A DNA stretch of 64,000 bases from Pelagihabitans sp963760375 (GCA_963760375.1 CAVXCS010000007.1:744001-808000); one strand, 5' to 3'. Counted from the first letter of the stretch, positions 17,028 through 26,610 are shown. Translations and numbers: made by a program. The notes: generated from the sequence alone by a model not told the origin.

Positions 17028-18491
17028 CTAGGATTCATCGATCATTTTGGCAACCCTGTTGGCCGACCGGGTCGCCGCCTCCGTGCCCCAGCTAAGATTG
17101 TCGGCGTAGGCTCCTGCGAAATAAATCCGACCTTCAGGTGCCATGAGCTGCGGCCAAAATTTGCTCAGTTCGCCAATGGGAAAGGATTCCCGTTCGCAAG
17201 TTGGCGCATATTGCTGTTTGGTCCAATCCCTTCCTATGGCCAGTTCAATACTGTCTTTTTTGCCGGGATACAGTTCCCGGAAAACGGCCAGTGCCCTTTG
17301 AGGTGAAATACCGCCCGACCCAGTACCCAAGACGATGACCCTATGGGTGTCCACTTCCTCCGCCGAATGCCAAACCTGCCAAAGATCGGGATGCTCAAAT
17401 TCCATATTGATGCTCAAACCATCCTCCAACCAGAACTTGGAGCTGGCCTGAAATACGAAACGTTGATAGGAACCATAAACGATATTGTCGAGTACAAACT
17501 GTTTTTCAGCCGAAAATGAAGGTTGTACAGGAATTTTTTTGAATGCGGGAGGGGGAATACAGTTGACGAAACAGTCTGCGGTCAAGGTTTTGGTTTCCTT
17601 GTTTTCTTGATAGGTCACCGTGACTTGTTCCGTGCCATTTTGGACTTCGATGATCTGCCGGTTCAACCATACCCTGGGCCCAAGCCGCTTCGCAAAGGCA
17701 TCGGGCAACATCTGGTTGCCTCCCTGCAATCGATATACTTCAATGGGGTATTCCGAAACGCCCCTCAATTTAAGGATGGCCGAGTTCCAAAGCTCGTACA
17801 AGGCCGAGGAATTTTGACCGCCCAACCGTTCCATGGCCGCGGGCGAGGCACCTGCCTTTTGGTAGATGTCCGACATGGGAACAAGATCCAGGGCGTCGTA
17901 GCCTATGCCAAAGGGCTGGTATTCGTCCGTGAATTTATCCAAATAAGGCGCAGTGTACAATGATTTGAGTTCTCCCCAGGGGTTTTTGGAGAGAAATTCC
18001 ACTTCCTTGGCATTGAATTCCATTTGCTTCAAGACGTTGGGATCACTCAGTGCCGCTTCGTCATAGAATTTGCCCTTGATGCTTCTCAGCACGTTCTTCC
18101 TTCTGGGGTAGGGCAGGGCGGTGAGTCCGAATTCACGGATGTATGCCCAGTACAGATCATAGCCCGGTTTGGTGATGTGCTCTTGGCCATAATCCCCGTA
18201 GAGTCCATCGGAAAGTTCATCATGTGCGGTGTAGACATGGCCACCGTGCCTTCCCGATGCTTCCAGTACGGTAACGTCATGGCCCAATTTCATCAATTCA
18301 TAGGCGCAGCACAGGCCGCCGATCCCGGCACCGCCGACCACTATTTTTTTGGGTTTCGCCGCCGCTTTGAACTTGAAGTCGGAGGCCTCTTCCGGCGTAT
18401 TGGCCCTGGCGATATCCAGATTGAGCAGCGAAGTGCCGATCCCCGCCTTGATACTGGTCTTTATAAAATCCCTTCTGTTCTTTTTTTCCAT
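17028..18491 (-). CDS. Tat-exported flavin monoamine oxidase family protein
   Basis: A 487-residue FAD enzyme. It begins with a twin-arginine signal (RRDFIKTS, residues 6-13) followed by a hydrophobic stretch. The dinucleotide-binding motif GGAGIGGLCCAYEL lies at about 53-66, followed by VTVLEASGRHGGHVYT, the typical amine-oxidase GR.GG segment. A C-terminal FAD-contact region, GRIYFAGAYADNLSWGTEAATRSA, closes the fold. The family oxidises amines or L-amino acids, or desaturates. Export folded with FAD through Tat indicates action in the periplasm. The upstream nucleoside hydrolase ends 35 bases away and the cytochrome starts 17 bases downstream, so all three look co-transcribed. The substrate cannot be inferred. 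Confidence 0.88.
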   Translation of the reverse strand: MEKKNRRDFIKTSIKAGIGTSLLNLDIARANTPEEASDFKFKAAAKPKKIVVGGAGIGGLCCAYELMKLGHDVTVLEASGRHGGHVYTAHDELSDGLYGDYGQEHITKPGYDLYWAYIREFGLTALPYPRRKNVLRSIKGKFYDEAALSDPNVLKQMEFNAKEVEFLSKNPWGELKSLYTAPYLDKFTDEYQPFGIGYDALDLVPMSDIYQKAGASPAAMERLGGQNSSALYELWNSAILKLRGVSEYPIEVYRLQGGNQMLPDAFAKRLGPRVWLNRQIIEVQNGTEQVTVTYQENKETKTLTADCFVNCIPPPAFKKIPVQPSFSAEKQFVLDNIVYGSYQRFVFQASSKFWLEDGLSINMEFEHPDLWQVWHSAEEVDTHRVIVLGTGSGGISPQRALAVFRELYPGKKDSIELAIGRDWTKQQYAPTCERESFPIGELSKFWPQLMAPEGRIYFAGAYADNLSWGTEAATRSANRVAKMIDES

Positions 18492-18526
18492 GATCGAAGT
18501 TTTAGCGTAATCGTTGATGCGTCGGC

Positions 18527-19576
18527 TTATTGGGAAGCCACTATAGGGATTGGATGGGCCAGGGTGCCGAAAAAATCATCCAAAATGGCAGCCTTGTCGA
18601 AGTTTTCCCATACCGTTATCCTTCTTGGATTAGAGGGTCGCGCTACCCAATTGTTATTAATCAGAATCGGTGCGGGAACCGACTGCTGTTCGGCCCAAGC
18701 CTTATCTTTAAGTATGGCAAGGGCCACCATATCGAACAAAGGCCTCGAATTTTTTGTTCCTTCATGGTTGATATGATCAAAAATATGTTCGAACAGGTTG
18801 ATGGAGTAATCTCCAAAAGTATTGAAGGTGCCTCCATGCCGGCCGGTAATCGGTTCAGTTGCCGTAGGGCCCAGTCCAGGCATTTTTGCATTGATTTCGT
18901 CCTTGGTCACCGCCACTGCATCCGTACCGGAGGGTTTGCCATAACGAACCGTCACCATTTCGAAAGGGATGGGACTGTTGAGCACGAAGTTCATCGAAAT
19001 TGTATCGTTGTCCTGGTTGTATTCCCCGGGTTCGGGATAGTTACTGCCCAACCAAACGATCGTTGTACGCTGCGCGAAGGTGGGGTCTTTTTTTAAGGCC
19101 AGGGCAATGTTGGTGAGCTTGCCCACTGCAACCACGATCAAGGTATCTCTTCTTGTTTCTTCCAAAATGAAATCTACCGCTTCCTGCCCATCGTAATGAT
19201 TTGGATCAAAGTCTTCGGCGATGGTTCCAAAATTACCTTCGGCCCCTTTCAAAAGCGGCACTGCATTTTTGAGGTTACAGAGTTGCATGATCCGTTCCGC
19301 TTCATCATAATGGCCCTGTATTCCTTTTCCGTTGATGGTAGCGTTCACCGTGATCCCTTTAAGGTCAAAAACATATCCGTTCAATAAGAGGTAGGCCAGG
19401 GCATGCTGATCGTCCAATTCATTGTTCGCGTCCGTATCGAATATCAATTTGATTTTTTTTGGGGCTTTTTCGGCCCCGACCGCTTTAACTACGGATTCCT
19501 TGTTGGTTTTATCCGCACAGGAAAGGGAGCAAAGAAATATAAACAGTGGGCAGATCGCAAGGAGGGCCTGTTTCAT
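18527..19576 (-). CDS. inosine/uridine-preferring nucleoside hydrolase family lipoprotein
   Basis: A 349-residue protein with a lipoprotein signal (LCSLSC, cysteine 20). The IUNH calcium site is clear: IFDTDANNELDDQHALAY with Asp47, Asp49, Asp55 and Asp56. Later conserved elements include VVAVGKLTNIALAL, WLGSN and NFVLNSPIPFEMV. Family members cleave the N-glycosidic bond of ribonucleosides to free base and ribose. The lipoprotein signal places it on the envelope, so it would act on extracellular or periplasmic nucleosides; secreted relatives with other ribosides are also possible. It is first in a run with the amine oxidase and cytochrome c. No clear TAnnTTTG box was found just upstream. Confidence 0.88.
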   Translation of the reverse strand: MKQALLAICPLFIFLCSLSCADKTNKESVVKAVGAEKAPKKIKLIFDTDANNELDDQHALAYLLLNGYVFDLKGITVNATINGKGIQGHYDEAERIMQLCNLKNAVPLLKGAEGNFGTIAEDFDPNHYDGQEAVDFILEETRRDTLIVVAVGKLTNIALALKKDPTFAQRTTIVWLGSNYPEPGEYNQDNDTISMNFVLNSPIPFEMVTVRYGKPSGTDAVAVTKDEINAKMPGLGPTATEPITGRHGGTFNTFGDYSINLFEHIFDHINHEGTKNSRPLFDMVALAILKDKAWAEQQSVPAPILINNNWVARPSNPRRITVWENFDKAAILDDFFGTLAHPIPIVASQ

Positions 19577-19693
19577 GAATACGATTTGATATTGTTGGGA
19601 ATAAGGTTGTTAGAGGGAAATTACAAAATAAATCGGTATGCCATGGGGTGACGGTGAAATCTAATTAAAAAGCATTTTTCTCAGGAAGAACCG

Positions 19694-20596
19694 TCAAAAG
19701 AATAGCTGCTGTGCCATCCTAAAGGTATTGGCGTGGGCTTCCACGATCGTTTTGATCTCGGGGGAATAACCGCCTCCCATGGAACATTGCACGGGAATCT
19801 GATGGCGATGACAGGTGTTGAAAACGATTTCATCACGCATTTGGCATCCTTTCAGCGAAAGGTCCAAAGTGCCCAGTTTATCGGAGCCGATCACATCCAC
19901 CCCGCAAAGGTAAAAAATGAAGTCTGGCTTGATCTGCTCGATCAATTTGGGCAGGGTTTCCTTCAAGAGTCGAAGGTATGTTTCATCTCCAGTACCTTTT
20001 TTTAAGGGAATGTCCAAATCTGATTTTTCCTTTTTGAATGGATAATTGGCTTCCCCGTGCATGGAAAACGTGAAGACCGAATCGTCATGCTCGAAAATTT
20101 CGGCCGTCCCGTTGCCTTGGTGCACGTCAAGATCGGCGATCAATATTTTCTTGGCCAATTTTTTGGCTTGAAGGTATCGCGCCCCGATCGCCTGATCGTT
20201 CAACATACAAAAAGCCTCTCCCCTATTGGTATAGGCATGGTGGGTGCCTCCCGCAATATTCATGGCAATACCGTATTGCAGCGCAAATTCGCAGGCCTTC
20301 ATGGTGCCGTCGGCTATGATACGTTCTCTTTTTACGAGGTCTTCGGACAAAGGAAAACCGATTTTCCGGGCCGCTTTTGGGGAAACTTTCAGGGTGAGCA
20401 GTTCATTAAAATAAAGAGGGTCGTGAACCGCTAGGATATGCTCATCGTTCGGAATTTCCGGCTCAAAGAAATGGCCCGCCCCACAAGTGCCCTCGTATAG
20501 CAGTTGTTGGGGCAACAGATCATATTTCAACATGGGAAAACGATGGCCTTCCGGCAAGGGATGTTTGTAAATCGGGTGGTAAGCGATTTTGAGCAT
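19694..20596 (-). CDS. histone deacetylase family (AcuC/HDAC-like) zinc amidohydrolase
   Basis: A 300-residue enzyme of the HDAC fold. The motifs are GGTHHAY with the catalytic His pair at 119-120, DLDVHQGNGT with zinc ligands Asp157 and His159, and GVDVIGSDKLG with the third ligand Asp239. The family removes acetyl groups from lysine side chains or small polyamines; bacterial members include acetoin-utilisation AcuC and acetylpolyamine amidohydrolases. Length is close to the minimal catalytic domain, with no extra domains. It starts only three bases after the metG stop, so it is translated from the metG transcript. Its substrate in this organism is unknown. Confidence 0.92.
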   Translation of the reverse strand: MLKIAYHPIYKHPLPEGHRFPMLKYDLLPQQLLYEGTCGAGHFFEPEIPNDEHILAVHDPLYFNELLTLKVSPKAARKIGFPLSEDLVKRERIIADGTMKACEFALQYGIAMNIAGGTHHAYTNRGEAFCMLNDQAIGARYLQAKKLAKKILIADLDVHQGNGTAEIFEHDDSVFTFSMHGEANYPFKKEKSDLDIPLKKGTGDETYLRLLKETLPKLIEQIKPDFIFYLCGVDVIGSDKLGTLDLSLKGCQMRDEIVFNTCHRHQIPVQCSMGGGYSPEIKTIVEAHANTFRMAQQLFF

Positions 20597-20599
20597 GGA

Positions 20600-22678
20600 T
20601 CAATTGATAGTTGCCCCGTTATCGACCACCTCCCTATCGGGATTTACAAAAACCAATTTGCCCTCCGGGTTCTCCGTCATTAAAATCATGCCTTCACTCA
20701 CTACCCCTCTCAATTCGCGGGGGGCCAGGTTGATGAGCACCGTAACCTTTTTGCCAACGATTTCTTCCGGAGAAAAACTTTCCGCGATGCCCGAGACAAT
20801 GGTTCGGGTATCCAGGCCCGTATCGACTTTCAAGACCAACAATTTCTTTGCCTTGGCCATTTTTTCGGCTTCCACGATAGTGCCTACCCTGATATCAAGT
20901 TTTGTAAAATCGTCGAAAGTGATCGTTTCTTTTTGTGGCATGATGGTCTTGTTTTCGTTTTCATTTGCTTTTTTGGTGGCCAGTAATTTATCCAGCTGCT
21001 GCTCTATTTCACTGTCTTCGATCTTTCGGAACAAGAGTGTCGCCTGGCCGATCTGGTGGTTGGGCGCCAAGAGGCTTTTCTTCGCCGCGACCTGTTCCCA
21101 TGAAATAATTTTTCCCTTGACGCCAACGGCGAGCATGTCTTTCAGTTTTGCCGAGGTAAAGGGCAGGAAGGGTTCACTCAACACCGCCAAACCTGCGGCG
21201 ATTTCAAGGGCGACCGACATGATGGTCTTTACGCGCTCTTCATCGGTTTTTATTATTTTCCATGGCTCTTCATCGGCCAGGTATTTGTTGCCCAATCGGG
21301 CCAGGTTCATCAATTCCTGCCCCGCTTCCCTAAAGCGATAGCGTTCTATGGATTGTGAAATGGTGCCGGGGAATGTGCGAAGCGCTTCCAGGGTGGTTTG
21401 GTCTACCGTGGTATATTTACCAGGACTCGGCACTTTGCCGTCATAATATTTGTGGGTCAACACCACCACCCTATTGATGAAGTTTCCAAAAATGGCCAAA
21501 AGTTCATTGTTGTTCCTTGCCTGAAAGTCTTTCCAAGTAAAATCGTTGTCTTTCGTTTCGGGGGCATTGGCCGTTAAGGTATACCTGAGCACATCCTGCA
21601 TGTCCGGGAATTCCTCCAAATATTCGTGCAGCCACACCGCCCAATTTTTGCTGGTCGATAATTTCTGGCCTTCCAAATTCAAAAATTCGTTGGCCGGCAC
21701 ATTGTCGGGCAAAATAAAGCTGCCTTCGGCTTTTAGCATCGCAGGGAAAATAATGCAATGGAAAACGATATTGTCCTTTCCAATAAAGTGTACCAGTTTG
21801 GTATCCTTGTCTTTCCAATAGGGTTCCCAATCGATCCCTTTTTTTTCGGCCCATTCCTTGGTAGACGAAATATAGCCGATGGGGGCATCGAACCATACGT
21901 ACAATACCTTGCCTTCGGCCCCTTTTAGGGGAACCGGAATGCCCCAATCCAGATCACGGGTCACCGCCCGGGGTTCCAAACCACCGTCGATCCATGACTT
22001 GCACTGGCCATATACATTGGTTTTCCAGTCGTTCTTATGGCCGACCAAAATCCAATCTTTCAAAAAGGTTTCATAACGTTGTAAAGGCAGGAACCAGTGT
22101 TTGGTCTCTTTTAGGGTAGGGACTGCACCTGTCAGCGTAGATTTAGGATTGATGAGGTCGGTGGCGTTCAGGGTCGACCCGCAATTCTCGCATTGATCGC
22201 CGTAGGCTTCTTCATGCCCGCATTTGGGGCAGGTTCCAATAACGAAGCGATCCGCCAAAAATTGATTGGCCTGTTCGTCGTACAGTTGTGCGGTGGTCTC
22301 CTCGATAAAATCGCCCTGGGAATATAGTTTTTTAAAAAATTCAGAGGCCGTTTCATGATGAATCGCTGCCGAGGTGCGTGAATAGTTATCGAAAGTGATG
22401 CCAAAATCTTCAAACGACTTTTTAATGATGCCGTGGTATTTATCGATAACTTCCTTCGGGGTCACGCCTTCCTTCTTGGCCTTCATCGAGATGGCCACTC
22501 CATGCTCGTCGCTGCCACACACAAAGGCGACATCATGGCCTGTCAAGCGCAGAAATCGTGCGTAAATATCGGCCGGCACATATACGCCCGCCAAATGCCC
22601 AATATGGATAGGTCCATTGGTATACGGTAAGGCCGCGGTGATGGTATGCCTTTTGAATTTTGGTTCTTTTTGGGACAT
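20600..22678 (-). CDS. metG: methionine--tRNA ligase
   Basis: A 692-residue class I aminoacyl-tRNA synthetase charging tRNA-Met. The start at 22678 gives MSQKEPKFKRHTITAALPY; upstream in-frame codons add an unrelated leader and lie before a promoter box. It contains the HIGH signature at residues 25-28, a zinc knuckle with four cysteines (CPKCG...CENCG) in the connective domain, the KMSKS-loop variant KLSTS, the anticodon-binding helical domain and a C-terminal tRNA-binding OB domain (LDIRVGTIVEAE). This is the long form with the EMAP-like tail. A HDAC-family gene follows at three bases. Confidence 0.97.
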   Translation of the reverse strand: MSQKEPKFKRHTITAALPYTNGPIHIGHLAGVYVPADIYARFLRLTGHDVAFVCGSDEHGVAISMKAKKEGVTPKEVIDKYHGIIKKSFEDFGITFDNYSRTSAAIHHETASEFFKKLYSQGDFIEETTAQLYDEQANQFLADRFVIGTCPKCGHEEAYGDQCENCGSTLNATDLINPKSTLTGAVPTLKETKHWFLPLQRYETFLKDWILVGHKNDWKTNVYGQCKSWIDGGLEPRAVTRDLDWGIPVPLKGAEGKVLYVWFDAPIGYISSTKEWAEKKGIDWEPYWKDKDTKLVHFIGKDNIVFHCIIFPAMLKAEGSFILPDNVPANEFLNLEGQKLSTSKNWAVWLHEYLEEFPDMQDVLRYTLTANAPETKDNDFTWKDFQARNNNELLAIFGNFINRVVVLTHKYYDGKVPSPGKYTTVDQTTLEALRTFPGTISQSIERYRFREAGQELMNLARLGNKYLADEEPWKIIKTDEERVKTIMSVALEIAAGLAVLSEPFLPFTSAKLKDMLAVGVKGKIISWEQVAAKKSLLAPNHQIGQATLLFRKIEDSEIEQQLDKLLATKKANENENKTIMPQKETITFDDFTKLDIRVGTIVEAEKMAKAKKLLVLKVDTGLDTRTIVSGIAESFSPEEIVGKKVTVLINLAPRELRGVVSEGMILMTENPEGKLVFVNPDREVVDNGATIN

Positions 22679-22697
22679 TGAAATGCGAATTAGCACA

Positions 22698-22705
22698 CAA
22701 AAATA
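22698..22705 (-). promoter_or_regulatory. -7 promoter box for metG
   Basis: The minus strand reads TATTTTTG, a match to TAnnTTTG, 19 bases before the metG ATG. The implied leader is only about 14 bases, which supports the ATG at 22678 over upstream start codons. Confidence 0.4.
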
Positions 22706-22805
22706 GTATTTTTTGCGGCCTGCATGCCTGAAGGGCCCAAAAATGCAAAACCTCCGCAACACCATAGGGATGTTCACGAAGGCTTTGCGCAAAAGTGGGG
22801 TTAAG

Positions 22806-24503
22806 TTATGCGACCATTACTGATTTGCTCATTTTCTGGTCTTGGACTTGGATACGATAGATATACTTACCGGTCGATAAATGCGACGGAATACGTTCAC
22901 GAATGTTGATCTCGGTAGAACCTTCGAGCATGATTTCATTGAAAAGGGTGCCTACCTTTTGCCCCAGGATATTGTACAACTGTATATCGACATGGGCACT
23001 GAAGGGCATTTCCAAATAGATATGCGGGGTGCTATCTGTGGGATAGAACGGTTTATGCACAATGGCATCCAACAGTTCCGGGGTTGGCATTGTTGGGTCT
23101 GTATTGGGCGGGGTGGGGGGCGTGGGCATGCCGTCGCTGTATACGATCGGGGGGAAATCGACCCCGCTACAATTGAAACCGAGATTCACCGGTGCATAGG
23201 GATGGTCCAGCAAATGTTGCTCCACCAAAGGAATGGGAATACAAAGCCATTCGGCCATGACGGTCGCATAGAGGTCCCTGAAATCCATGGTGTACTCCAG
23301 GTTGCCCCTGCCGTCGGGGTTGTCCAAAGTTGGATGCTCCCCAACAAAGGCACTTCCGTTCAAACCGGCACCGAAAAAGAGGGTCGGCGCTGCTTTACCG
23401 TGGTCGGTTCCGTTCGAACCATTTTCAAAAATACGTCTTCCGAATTCGGAAAAAGTCATGCTCAACACCTTGTCGTCTTGTTGCGTAAAGGCGACATCGT
23501 CGTAAAAGTTATCGATGGCCACGGCCAGATTCGTCATCAGGCGTTCGTGGGCCAAAGGCTGGTTGCCATGGGTGTCGAAACCGCCCATGGAGATCATGTA
23601 TACCTTGGTGCCCAGATTGCCCTTGATCAGGCGGGCCAGCAGGGCTAATTGTCGGGCAAAACCATTGTCTTGATACTGTACTTGGTTTTGACCGCGCATA
23701 TAGGCCTCGTGTATTTTGCCGGCATATTCATAGGTGATATTGGCAACACCCCTTAAAAATTGCAATTGATCGCCATACATACAATCATCAAAAAGAGCGG
23801 GATCTAGATTGTATTGTTGTCCCGTGGCCGCGATTTCTTCCAACTGGTCAATATTGGAGGCGACAAAGGCATAGTTCGTTTCCTCCCCTTGGAAAATAAG
23901 GTTTCCAAAGTTTCCAATTTGGATGGCTGCCGGGGCTTCCGGTGGATTCATCAAATAATCGGGATATATATTTTCAAAATGCCTTCCCATATACCCTGTG
24001 TTCTCTCCTGTAAATGCCGTGGTGGTCAGGTCGGTATTCGCAAATATATCTGAGCCGGTAAAGTGGGAAAGGCTTTGCCCTTGATATCCGACTCCGTGAA
24101 CGGCCTTGAACTGCCCATCGGTCCACATCGATTGCAAAGCCTGCATGTAGGAGGGGACGCCATATTCGTCGGTCAGTTTTAACACCTTGCTCTCAGGGAT
24201 ATAGATATTGGGCCGGGCATTGGCATATAAGTCGTACTGATTGATCGGAATTACCGTGCTGAGGCCGTCATTGCCTCCCGAGAGGCGGATCAAGATCAGG
24301 ATATTGTCGGTCTCGGCCGCTGCAATGGCCGCGGTTAGGGGTGATGGGGCTGAGGCGGTAAGGAAATTGCTGCCGAGCATCATCGAACCGGAACCTGCGA
24401 TGCCCAATGCCTGTAGGAAGGAACGCCTGCTCCAAACCTTATGTTCCATATCATGGCCATCGTGTTGAATTCCTTTATGGGGTGTATGATTCATATCGCA
24501 CAT
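22806..24503 (-). CDS. DUF1501 domain protein with Tat-like signal and T9SS C-terminal sorting domain
   Basis: A 565-residue secreted protein. The start chosen at 24503 lies 11 bases after the DUF1800 stop. A twin-arginine-like signal, SRRSFLQALGIAG, is followed by the DUF1501 core: ILILIRLSGGNDGLSTVIPINQYDLY, GVGYQGQSLSHFTGSDIF, MISMGGFDTHGNQPLAHERL, FSEFGRRIFENGSNGTDHG and DFRDLYATVMAEWL. The alkaline-phosphatase-like metal-site pattern (FDTHG, TDHG) hints at hydrolase chemistry, but the function is unknown. A proline/threonine-rich linker leads to a C-terminal sorting domain (VDIQLYNILGQKVGTL...GKYIYRIQV), which targets cargo to the type IX system. DUF1501 and DUF1800 genes are commonly paired. 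Confidence 0.88.
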   Translation of the reverse strand: MCDMNHTPHKGIQHDGHDMEHKVWSRRSFLQALGIAGSGSMMLGSNFLTASAPSPLTAAIAAAETDNILILIRLSGGNDGLSTVIPINQYDLYANARPNIYIPESKVLKLTDEYGVPSYMQALQSMWTDGQFKAVHGVGYQGQSLSHFTGSDIFANTDLTTTAFTGENTGYMGRHFENIYPDYLMNPPEAPAAIQIGNFGNLIFQGEETNYAFVASNIDQLEEIAATGQQYNLDPALFDDCMYGDQLQFLRGVANITYEYAGKIHEAYMRGQNQVQYQDNGFARQLALLARLIKGNLGTKVYMISMGGFDTHGNQPLAHERLMTNLAVAIDNFYDDVAFTQQDDKVLSMTFSEFGRRIFENGSNGTDHGKAAPTLFFGAGLNGSAFVGEHPTLDNPDGRGNLEYTMDFRDLYATVMAEWLCIPIPLVEQHLLDHPYAPVNLGFNCSGVDFPPIVYSDGMPTPPTPPNTDPTMPTPELLDAIVHKPFYPTDSTPHIYLEMPFSAHVDIQLYNILGQKVGTLFNEIMLEGSTEINIRERIPSHLSTGKYIYRIQVQDQKMSKSVMVA

Positions 24504-24514
24504 AGTCGTAGGTA

Positions 24515-25999
24515 TTATTTTAGTTGAAATTCGGGTTGTCTTACAAGGTGAAGCAGAAGTAGGTATACTTGTGAATCGGCGTTGGGAAGCATCATGTTCC
24601 AAGAGCCATTCTGATATACCATGTCCGATTCATAGGGTTCACGGAATACCGAAATGGCCGCGCCGTAATCAACCGTGGTAAGCAGCCCTTTTGGGGTTAT
24701 TTTGTCTACAATCGCCCTGGTGACCTCTTCCGGATCGTTGGTGGTGGCACCGTTTGGCCCTGTTGCAGCGATGCCGAAAGTCCTGAACTGTTCCTGATTA
24801 TTGCTCCAAAACCCTTCCACGAACATTTCACTGGTCAACCATCGTCCAATCATGAAGTTGGTATTGATCCATGTCCTGTCGCGCTGCCATCCGGCCACAT
24901 CCACCGGTGAAAACAGTTCTTGGCTCAAGAGGTTACAAGAGTCGATGACCCTGCCCAGCGTGGTATCGTCATAGGAGAAACTGGTCTCCTTGATCAGGTT
25001 CAGGTACATGTCGAACGGACTCTTGATGATTACCCCAACCGTGGTGTCGTCGAAGAAGTGCTGGCTCTTGAACAACTGTGAAAGTACCGGGGCCAATTCA
25101 AAGTTATTGGTCACGAAGGTAGTTGCCATTGCGTCTATGATCTCCTGGGCATTCCCTGTCGCATCCCTGGAATCGGGATGTACAAAGAATTCATATAGTT
25201 TCCTGCAGATGAATTCCGCGATTTCGTTGGATCTTTGCTGAAATAGGATGTTGATCACGTCGTCGTATCCCCAATTTCCGGTCTGGCCCAAAATGGTCTT
25301 GCTGCCTGCATCGTGCTTAGTGGCATCAAAAGTGACCTGGGTACAGCCTATTTCGCCCCTTTCAACATAACCTGAAAGTGCCTTAGCGGTTTCGATGATA
25401 TCTTGCTCGGTATAGTTGTTGCCCTCGCCCAAGGTGAAAAGTTCGTACAGCTCGCGGGCATAGTTTTCGTTCGGATTATTACCGTTATTGTAGGCGCCGT
25501 CGAGGTAAAAGAGCATGGCACTGGTCAACCCCACTTCACTCACAAAGGTCCTGAAATTGCCGATGGCATTTCGTTGCAGACAATTGATATAATAATAAAG
25601 GAAAGAGTTGCAATTATATATTCCCACTTCGGTCACGAAATGGTTGCTCCAGAAAAAGCTCAAACGGTCTCTTAGATTATTATCGAGCAGGGCGTTGGTA
25701 TAGGCCAGTCTCCATTCACTCCTTTGCGCATTGCGAAGCGCGTTTGCCGCATCGTCATCGGCAGGGTAGTTGGCATCGGTCCAATCGGCCCAAACGGGAG
25801 GAGCCAAAGGGGCAGTCCCTATCGCCTGAGCGATCAAATTGTCGACCAATGCTCCTGCATTCGAGCCTACCGCGTCGTCGACGGTCTGCACCGAGGCACT
25901 GAACCCGAGTCTTCTGTACAAGTGAGCCGCCTTGATTTTATCCAAGGGGGTGGTGTAAGCATCAATGGGTGATGTGTTACAATTAACGAAGTATTCCAT
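24515..25999 (-). CDS. DUF1800 domain protein
   Basis: A 494-residue DUF1800 family member. Characteristic segments are AAHLYRRLGFSAS near the N-terminus, LSFFWSNHFVTE, NENYARELYELFTLGEGNNYTEQDIIETAKALSG and FICRKLYEFFVHP. It lacks a recognisable signal peptide: the N-terminus is MEYFVNCNTSPIDAY. Its partner DUF1501 gene starts 11 bases downstream, so the two form an operon; the pairing is widespread in bacteria and suggests a joint envelope role, but no biochemical function is established. It is transcribed divergently from the YraN gene across about 200 bases. Confidence 0.9.
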   Translation of the reverse strand: MEYFVNCNTSPIDAYTTPLDKIKAAHLYRRLGFSASVQTVDDAVGSNAGALVDNLIAQAIGTAPLAPPVWADWTDANYPADDDAANALRNAQRSEWRLAYTNALLDNNLRDRLSFFWSNHFVTEVGIYNCNSFLYYYINCLQRNAIGNFRTFVSEVGLTSAMLFYLDGAYNNGNNPNENYARELYELFTLGEGNNYTEQDIIETAKALSGYVERGEIGCTQVTFDATKHDAGSKTILGQTGNWGYDDVINILFQQRSNEIAEFICRKLYEFFVHPDSRDATGNAQEIIDAMATTFVTNNFELAPVLSQLFKSQHFFDDTTVGVIIKSPFDMYLNLIKETSFSYDDTTLGRVIDSCNLLSQELFSPVDVAGWQRDRTWINTNFMIGRWLTSEMFVEGFWSNNQEQFRTFGIAATGPNGATTNDPEEVTRAIVDKITPKGLLTTVDYGAAISVFREPYESDMVYQNGSWNMMLPNADSQVYLLLLHLVRQPEFQLK

Positions 26000-26198
26000 A
26001 GTTTTTTTAGGCTTTTAAGAACAGTTCATGTGCGTAGGGGCAGTTTCTTAAACGCTAAAGGCTTTTGGATAGTATGTTATTTCATATATTTTCGTTGTAT
26101 GGAAGGTGAATTTACAATGTTTGGGGCAAATGGTAGGTTAATATGCAGATATTTTCGATGAAATGCACAATATTTGGTAAAATCGAGGGCTGACCAAC

Positions 26199-26558
26199 AT
26201 GGGGGAACATAACGAATTTGGCAAACAGGGGGAAGAAATTGCGGTGGCCTATTTGATCGAGAAAGGCTATGAGGTGGTCTATCGAAATTATAGGTACCTC
26301 AAAGGGGAAATCGATATCGTTGCCCGAAAGAATGACCTATTGGCCATGGTGGAAGTCCGGGCGCGGAGCAATGACCGAATCATCAAAATCGCGGATACGG
26401 TGAGCCGGAAAAAGATAGCACTTTTGGTGATGACGGCCGACCGATTTGTAACCGAAAGAAATCTGGACGTTGAGGTACGTTTCGACATCATCGCCATACT
26501 AAAGAACGCAAGGATTTTTAAAATAGAGCATTTGGAGGGCGCTTTTTATCATTTTTAA
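26199..26558 (+). CDS. YraN/UPF0102 family endonuclease-like protein
   Basis: A 119-residue protein of the UPF0102 family, a restriction-endonuclease-like fold. The core is visible: GKQGEEIAVAYLIEKGYEVVYRNYRYLKGEIDIVARKND followed by AMVEVRAR, giving the E...GEID...E-x-R/K pattern of this nuclease superfamily. The last element is VEVR where many homologues read VEVK. DNA or RNA substrate and physiological role are unknown; the protein is nearly universal in bacteria. It is followed after about 50 bases by the ACT-type protein on the same strand. Confidence 0.9.
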   Translation: MGEHNEFGKQGEEIAVAYLIEKGYEVVYRNYRYLKGEIDIVARKNDLLAMVEVRARSNDRIIKIADTVSRKKIALLVMTADRFVTERNLDVEVRFDIIAILKNARIFKIEHLEGAFYHF

Positions 26559-26610
26559 GATTTGTTCTATTTATAACATATTGTTATATTTGGCAAAAGC
26601 ATTCCAAAAA

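Noticed and set aside
20589..21341. Plus-strand ORF of 250 codons
   Set aside because: Antisense to metG; no motifs.
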